Assembly (NCBI GenBank): GCA_022826805.1
Contig: JAJDUH010000068.1
Location: 1 to 34,426, forward strand
Length of the DNA: 34,426 nt
Source: Candidatus Poribacteria bacterium
GTDB taxonomy: Bacteria; Poribacteria; WGA-4E; WGA-3G
Direction: 5' to 3'
Shown here: positions 30,740 through 34,426 of the stretch, piece after piece
How the letters are laid out: every line of letters begins with the position of its first letter
Numbering within the stretch: the stretch's first letter is position 1
The notes under the pieces: model-generated
What the model was told of the DNA's origin: nothing
The model's database searches: none
The model's input: the letters and a program-made list of their open reading frames with translations, nothing else
Made by a program: the position numbers and the translations under genes

Positions 30740-31954
30740 TTAATGTGTCCGCATCGCCCTTGCAGGCATAATCCGGGCAGCTTTTATCGCAGGGAACAGA
30801 CTAACTATCGCCGCTGATAACATAACGGTAAGCGCTGGAACAATCAAACATCGGACGTTGACTTCAGCATACAAAGTCTTGAATTTCATACCGCCGTAGG
30901 TAATTTCCTCGGGATATGTGATGCCGTATATAGATAGTAGATAATTAACGAGAATCCCAAGGAGCGCGCCAACGCAGATGCTGCCAAGTGCTATGATGAC
31001 CACTTCGCAGATGACGAGCCAGAAAATTTGCATAGGTGTTGTCCCGACTGCCTTCAGCACACCGTATTCACGCGTACGTTCCAGCACCGACATCAGCACC
31101 GTATTCAGGACACCGATAGCCACAATAAGCATAATCACCCAACGTGAAATGGCATCTCCTTGTTGGTCGGCTTTCATGGCACGATAAAAGGATTTGGCAA
31201 CTACCTGCCACGGCGCGACATCAAGCGTGGAATCATTAAGGCTCGCTTCAATTGTGTTCGTAACTTTATCCACCTGATTGATTTTTGAGACAATCACAAC
31301 AATTTCGTGAGCGCGCCTCTCAAGCACGAAGAGTTCCTGAGCATCTTCAATATGTAGATAACACGCCGTTCGATCTATTGAGTCGTCACCGCTCTCTGCG
31401 ATCCCAACGATCTTAAACACGTCGTTCGCAAGTGAACCGTCGGCGGCTTGTGAAAAAATCACGATCTCACTGTCAATCTTCGCAGAAAGAATCTTCGCCA
31501 AGTTTGTGCCAATGACTGCCTCATGCGAGGCGGTTTCTGCTAATGTGTTGCCTTCGACCACCTTTTTATCAAATCGAGTCGCTTGTGTCTCTCGTGCCAC
31601 ATCAATGCCGATGATTTGTACAGCCGTACTCTTTTCACCAACCGAACCCAGTCCGGCTGCATACACTCTCGGTGTCCACGCTTCAACGCCCGCACTCTTC
31701 TGAATCGTTTCACCGACAGCGGTATAGCCATCAATTGTCTCGTAGATCGACGGCTTATCGAGGTACCCTTGACGGTGCACCTGAATGTGCCCAGTGCGGT
31801 TTCGCGTGAACATCGAAATGATATTTCCATACGCACCGTCGGACAAACCAATCGTTAGCGACAAAAGCGTGAAACCAACAATCATTGCGAGAGCGGTAAG
31901 AATTGTACGCCGTTTTTGACGAAAGGTGTTACGAAACGCAATTTTGAGTATCAT
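30740..31954 (-). CDS. ABC transporter permease, FtsX/LolC-E type (permease 1)
   Basis: The 404-residue inner-membrane protein has one N-terminal helix (about 18-40), a periplasmic MacB_PCD-like domain and three C-terminal helices. GVLNTVLMSVLERTREYGVLKAVGT is the FtsX-domain coupling motif, closely parallel to that in the permease at 29350-30579. Such pairs with a LolD-type ATPase release lipoproteins from the inner membrane or act as mechanical transmitters. It follows the LolA-like gene by 196 bp; I saw no gene or strong promoter in that gap, only an AT/GC-mixed stretch with a CCTATAGG palindrome near 32015. Confidence 0.9.
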   Translation of the reverse strand: MILKIAFRNTFRQKRRTILTALAMIVGFTLLSLTIGLSDGAYGNIISMFTRNRTGHIQVHRQGYLDKPSIYETIDGYTAVGETIQKSAGVEAWTPRVYAAGLGSVGEKSTAVQIIGIDVARETQATRFDKKVVEGNTLAETASHEAVIGTNLAKILSAKIDSEIVIFSQAADGSLANDVFKIVGIAESGDDSIDRTACYLHIEDAQELFVLERRAHEIVVIVSKINQVDKVTNTIEASLNDSTLDVAPWQVVAKSFYRAMKADQQGDAISRWVIMLIVAIGVLNTVLMSVLERTREYGVLKAVGTTPMQIFWLVICEVVIIALGSICVGALLGILVNYLLSIYGITYPEEITYGGMKFKTLYAEVNVRCLIVPALTVMLSAAIVSLFPAIKAARIMPARAMRTH

Positions 31955-32150
31955 ATTTTTACGCTATGGGCTCTTGGACTGTGCTACGCTTACGCGCAGG
32001 TTTCCGCTTATCCTATAGGGTCTTCTTAAAACTGAAGCTTAGCCTGCAACAACGGCGCAGGGTTTTTGCTGGGGTGTTTCTTCAACTCGTACACGGAAAT
32101 CGTCAAAGTCCTAACTCATGCTACTTACCCGCAAGGTAAAATTAAAAAAC

Positions 32151-32945
32151 TTATCTTCTTCTTTGGAGATTTCGACGTGTGAAAATTTTATCGTCGATCT
32201 TTGAATCGAATGTGGCATCTAACCACCGAACAACCGTTTTGTGTCCTTTTTTGTTTTGTGGAATCATTTCCATCACAGAAGGCGCAGTTTTGTCGCCAAA
32301 GTTTTTAATCTCTTTGAAATTCATAACCCGCATCAAGTTCCCTTTTTCGTCATAGAAATGCTGCCACACCGGTATATAATCGCTGGATCGCACGGCACCA
32401 ACAATCTTTCCCCAAACTATTGGAGAATCCTCTTTCGGTGTGAGTTCAACATAGAGATGATCAGCGGATGCGTCGTCTGGCGTAACAAACCGATAGGTGT
32501 AATCATTGAGCATCGACGACTCTCGAACCAAGTCGTCGTTCGTGAAATCCGAGCCCATCCATGATCCCATCATCATCGAGGGCGGAATCTTCATTACCTT
32601 GTTCGTTTTAGGGAGATAGTTCCACATTTCGTTCCCGATGCGGAGTGTCGCGACCCCTTGTTCCTTTTTGGGCGCGGTGATTCGGATAAAGGTCTTATCC
32701 ATTCCCTTTGACCATATTGTCATCGCCAGCGTACGCTCCCAATGTGGTGTGACGATGTGCATCTCCATGTCGGCATGACTCGTCTCACTCCGATAGAGTT
32801 GATCGATATGTTTGATGATGGTTTCGATATCAGGTGTTGATTCTTCAGCTGGCGCGAGGGCACAAAATGGGAGGATCAAGAAAAGAAAAGAATATATTGT
32901 CAGGTTCCGTACTGCTACCTGTATCCTACTTTGAGATTTCGTCAT
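32151..32945 (-). CDS. outer membrane lipoprotein-sorting protein (LolA-like)
   Basis: The 264-residue protein has a signal peptide (hydrophobic about 14-31, FCALAPAEE) and then the LolA/LppX-like half-barrel (PF17131 group): HADMEMHIVTPHWERTLAMTIWSKGMDKTFIRITAPKKEQGVATL, then MWNYLPKTNKVMKIPPSMMMGSWMGSDFTNDD. These landmarks are standard for proteins annotated as outer membrane lipoprotein-sorting proteins that carry lipid-like cargo across the periplasm. AAAAGGATG precedes the ATG, and a promoter is at 33004-33032. It is the first gene of a same-strand cluster with two FtsX permeases, a LolD-type ATPase and a barrel protein. Confidence 0.85.
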   Translation of the reverse strand: MTKSQSRIQVAVRNLTIYSFLFLILPFCALAPAEESTPDIETIIKHIDQLYRSETSHADMEMHIVTPHWERTLAMTIWSKGMDKTFIRITAPKKEQGVATLRIGNEMWNYLPKTNKVMKIPPSMMMGSWMGSDFTNDDLVRESSMLNDYTYRFVTPDDASADHLYVELTPKEDSPIVWGKIVGAVRSSDYIPVWQHFYDEKGNLMRVMNFKEIKNFGDKTAPSVMEMIPQNKKGHKTVVRWLDATFDSKIDDKIFTRRNLQRRR

Positions 32946-33003
32946 TTCTTAAGCATCCTTTTCGTAAGAGGGTAAACATGGAAACTGTGCTGCTCTATTT
33001 TTT

Positions 33004-33032
33004 ATTTTAATACAAAATGGTTTGACGTGCAA
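33004..33032 (-). promoter_or_regulatory. sigma70-type promoter for the LolA/ABC cluster
   Basis: On the minus strand TTGCAC (33032-33027), a 17-nt spacer and TAAAAT (33009-33004). Leader to the ATG at 32945 is about 50 nt. Confidence 0.55.
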
Positions 33033-33046
33033 GTTATAATTAACAC

Positions 33047-33075
33047 TTGCATATCCCCAAGAAGTCGTATAAACT
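33047..33075 (+). promoter_or_regulatory. sigma70-type promoter for the type IIG restriction gene
   Basis: TTGCAT (33047-33052), a 17-nt spacer and TAAACT (33070-33075). The leader is about 23 nt and contains AAAAGGA before the ATG at 33105. Confidence 0.5.
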
Positions 33076-33104
33076 AAACAGATATAACCCAAAAGGAACC
33101 AATC

Positions 33105-34331
33105 ATGAACGAAACACATATCAGAATCGACATCCAGCGCGCCTTGAACCAATTTACAGATGGGAACCTCGCCGAAAACGCAACCCATCTCCTCAAAGTA
33201 TTAGGTTACCACAGCCAGCGAACCCTCAATCGAGACGCCAACACCCCCGAGGCATTCCTTAAAGACTTCGATCCCGGCAACCAGATAAACTTAGACAAGG
33301 CACATCTAAGTGAATGGTACACCGCCGATTTCCTTTTCCAACTCACCGCTGACGAAATCAGACAGCACACGCAAGGGATTCTCACATTCAATGAGGATCC
33401 AGGCGTTGATGAGAGTATCTATCAATCCTATCTATTTCTCGCCATCAAACTCAGTGGAGATACCTATTCCCGCACGGCACTCGCCAATATTACACGAGAA
33501 GTCAACAAACGCTACGCCATGCCGGTGCTTCTCATTTTTCAACACGGAGGCGCGTTGACCTTTTCTATTATCAACCGCAGACCGAGTCAGCGTGATAGGG
33601 CTCTTGATGTGCTTGAAAAAGTGACGCTCATCAAGGATATTGATGTTCACAATCCGCACCGTGCACACCTTGAGATTTTGGCGGACCTCTCGTTGCCTGC
33701 CCTCTATCAACGGCACGGGGTTACGAACTTCTTGGAGTTACATCAGGCGTGGCAGCAGACCTTGGACATCTCCGAACTCAACAGACGTTTCTTCAAAGAG
33801 ATCGCCGACTGGTATTTCTGGGCAGTTGAAAAGGTAACATTTCCCGACAATGCCAACACATCAGTAGGCAGGGTTTCCAACCCCGCTGTCCGTAATACAG
33901 GTGGATCGGTGGGATCGGTCTCTAACCGTGCCGTTCACAACGCGACGTGTATTATCCGTCTCATAACGCGGCTCATCTTCGTCTGGTTTCTTAAGGAGAA
34001 AAACCTCGTCCCAGACGCCCTTTTTAACGAAGATGACATGATAGAGATGCTTACGAACCTCGACCCACAAGAAAGCACATACTATAAAGCGATTCTCCAA
34101 AACCTATTCTTCGCAACCCTAAATCAAGAGATGAACACACTTGAAAAACCAAACAACCGCAAATTTCGAGGGAACGGGCGACAGCACTACAACATCACAT
34201 CGCTTTACCGATACAAACGCTATTTCAGGGATTCAGATGCCGCACTCCGTCTATTTGAATCAATTCCGTTCCTCAACGGTGGCTTGTTAGGGTCATTTAG
34301 TTTTAAAAATTATTTTTCAAAAGTTTCATAG
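33105..34331 (+). pseudogene. type IIG (Eco57I-like) restriction-methylase, N-terminal part cut by an insertion sequence
   Basis: The first about 394 residues match the N-terminal region of large Eco57I-type/type IIG enzymes that join endonuclease and adenine methylase in one chain of roughly 1000-1200 residues. Landmarks are SEWYTADFLFQLTADEIRQ, RRFFKEIADWYFWAVE, LITRLIFVWFLKEKNLVPD, YYKAILQNLFFATLN and IPFLNGGL. At about 34288 the expected continuation (GGLF-E-C) is replaced by IS sequence, and the frame ends at 34331 inside the IS. The methylase motifs (SAM site, NPPY) are therefore missing. Residues 253-282 are a doubled 15-codon insert not expected in the family. AAAAGGA precedes the ATG. 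The remaining fragment is unlikely to modify or cut DNA properly. Confidence 0.8.
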
Positions 34332-34426
34332 CCTGTTTAGGATGTGCGGCGAAATATCGCATTGTTTTAGCGATAGCCTTGTATCCTGCTAAGCGTAATA
34401 TGGAAAGTGCGGTGTTGCGCAAAGCC
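34288..34426 (-). mobile_element. ISAs1-family insertion sequence, 3' end (cut by window edge)
   Basis: The junction lies in GGTGGCTTGTT|AGGGTCATTTAG, where the restriction gene's reading breaks off. AGGGTCATTTAG is the likely terminal repeat. The transposase stop codon is only about 15 bp inside this end, which is usual for the family. The other end and the target duplication lie outside the window. Confidence 0.65.
34303..34426 (-). CDS. ISAs1-family transposase, C-terminal fragment (cut by window edge)
   Basis: Read on the minus strand, the last 40 codons before TAA (34305-34303) include ALRNTALSILRLAGYKAIAK and end PKQAMKLLKNNF. The pattern LRN-A-S-LRLAG...I...R..A.HP..A..LL is the standard C-terminus of ISAs1-type DDE transposases. 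The catalytic core is outside the window. It is oriented opposite to the restriction gene that it interrupts. Confidence 0.75.
   Translation of the reverse strand, partial: ALRNTALSILRLAGYKAIAKTMRYFAAHPKQAMKLLKNNF

Noticed and set aside
1..34426. tRNA, rRNA or known riboswitch genes
   Set aside because: No cloverleaf with a T-loop GGTTCGA motif, no rRNA sequence and no recognised riboswitch core was found by eye; a covariance-model scan would be needed to exclude weak cases.

Overview
The window looks like a chromosomal segment of a free-living or symbiotic Gram-negative-type bacterium. Signs of a double membrane are two outer-membrane beta-barrel proteins, a LolA-like periplasmic carrier next to a LolCDE-like ABC transporter, and exported LamG, FnIII and ZU5 proteins. 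The mix of phytanoyl-CoA dioxygenase-like enzymes, TIM-barrel sugar isomerases, LamG/FnIII secreted proteins, restriction enzymes and dense short inverted repeats fits Candidatus Poribacteria or a close relative. That assignment is inference from gene content; no rRNA or other universal marker is present.

Layout. The left edge (1-711) holds the 5' end of an IS630-type transposase followed by stacked palindromic repeats. From 712 to 8906 come two divergent TIM-barrel isomerase/epimerase genes, a thiamine-diphosphate 2-keto acid decarboxylase, an Rpn/PD-(D/E)XK nuclease, a uxuA gene with a type II restriction-modification pair directly behind it, and dtd. From 8930 to 12853 are envelope genes: a beta-barrel protein, an FnIII lipoprotein, a small exported protein and a GspC-like protein. 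From 12918 to 20113 all genes are on the minus strand: a winged-helix protein, glgP, hisB, glgC, a LamG protein, a small conserved protein and a PhyH-type dioxygenase. From 20539 to 23140 are a glycogen-synthase-like glycosyltransferase and a second PhyH-like protein on the plus strand. A solitary HicB-like gene and glgB follow. From 25937 to 32945 are a ZU5/FlgD-Ig-like exported protein, a 53-codon ORF, a beta-barrel protein and the Lol-like ABC cluster. The right edge carries a type IIG restriction-methylase gene cut by an ISAs1-type insertion sequence.

How the genes work together. GlgC makes ADP-glucose, the GT-B enzyme at 20539 is the obvious candidate for chain elongation, GlgB branches and GlgP degrades, so a full storage-glucan cycle lies within about 11 kb but in four transcription units. 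GlgC and GlgB look more like the cyanobacterial/plant and eukaryotic-type enzymes than the enterobacterial ones. The ABC ATPase, two FtsX-type permeases, LolA-like protein and barrel protein form a plausible envelope export or lipoprotein-release unit.

Non-coding structure is the most unusual part. At least four families of short inverted-repeat elements occur several times, often a few bases after a stop codon. One family keeps a length of 100-102 bp and constant ends around unrelated interiors. Another forms the probable 5' leader of the glgP operon. Many sigma70-type promoters can be read, all with 17-nt spacers. Two are perfect consensus matches (upstream of the winged-helix/glgP unit and of the orphan hicB), and two overlapping divergent ones suggest leaderless mRNAs for glgB and its neighbour.
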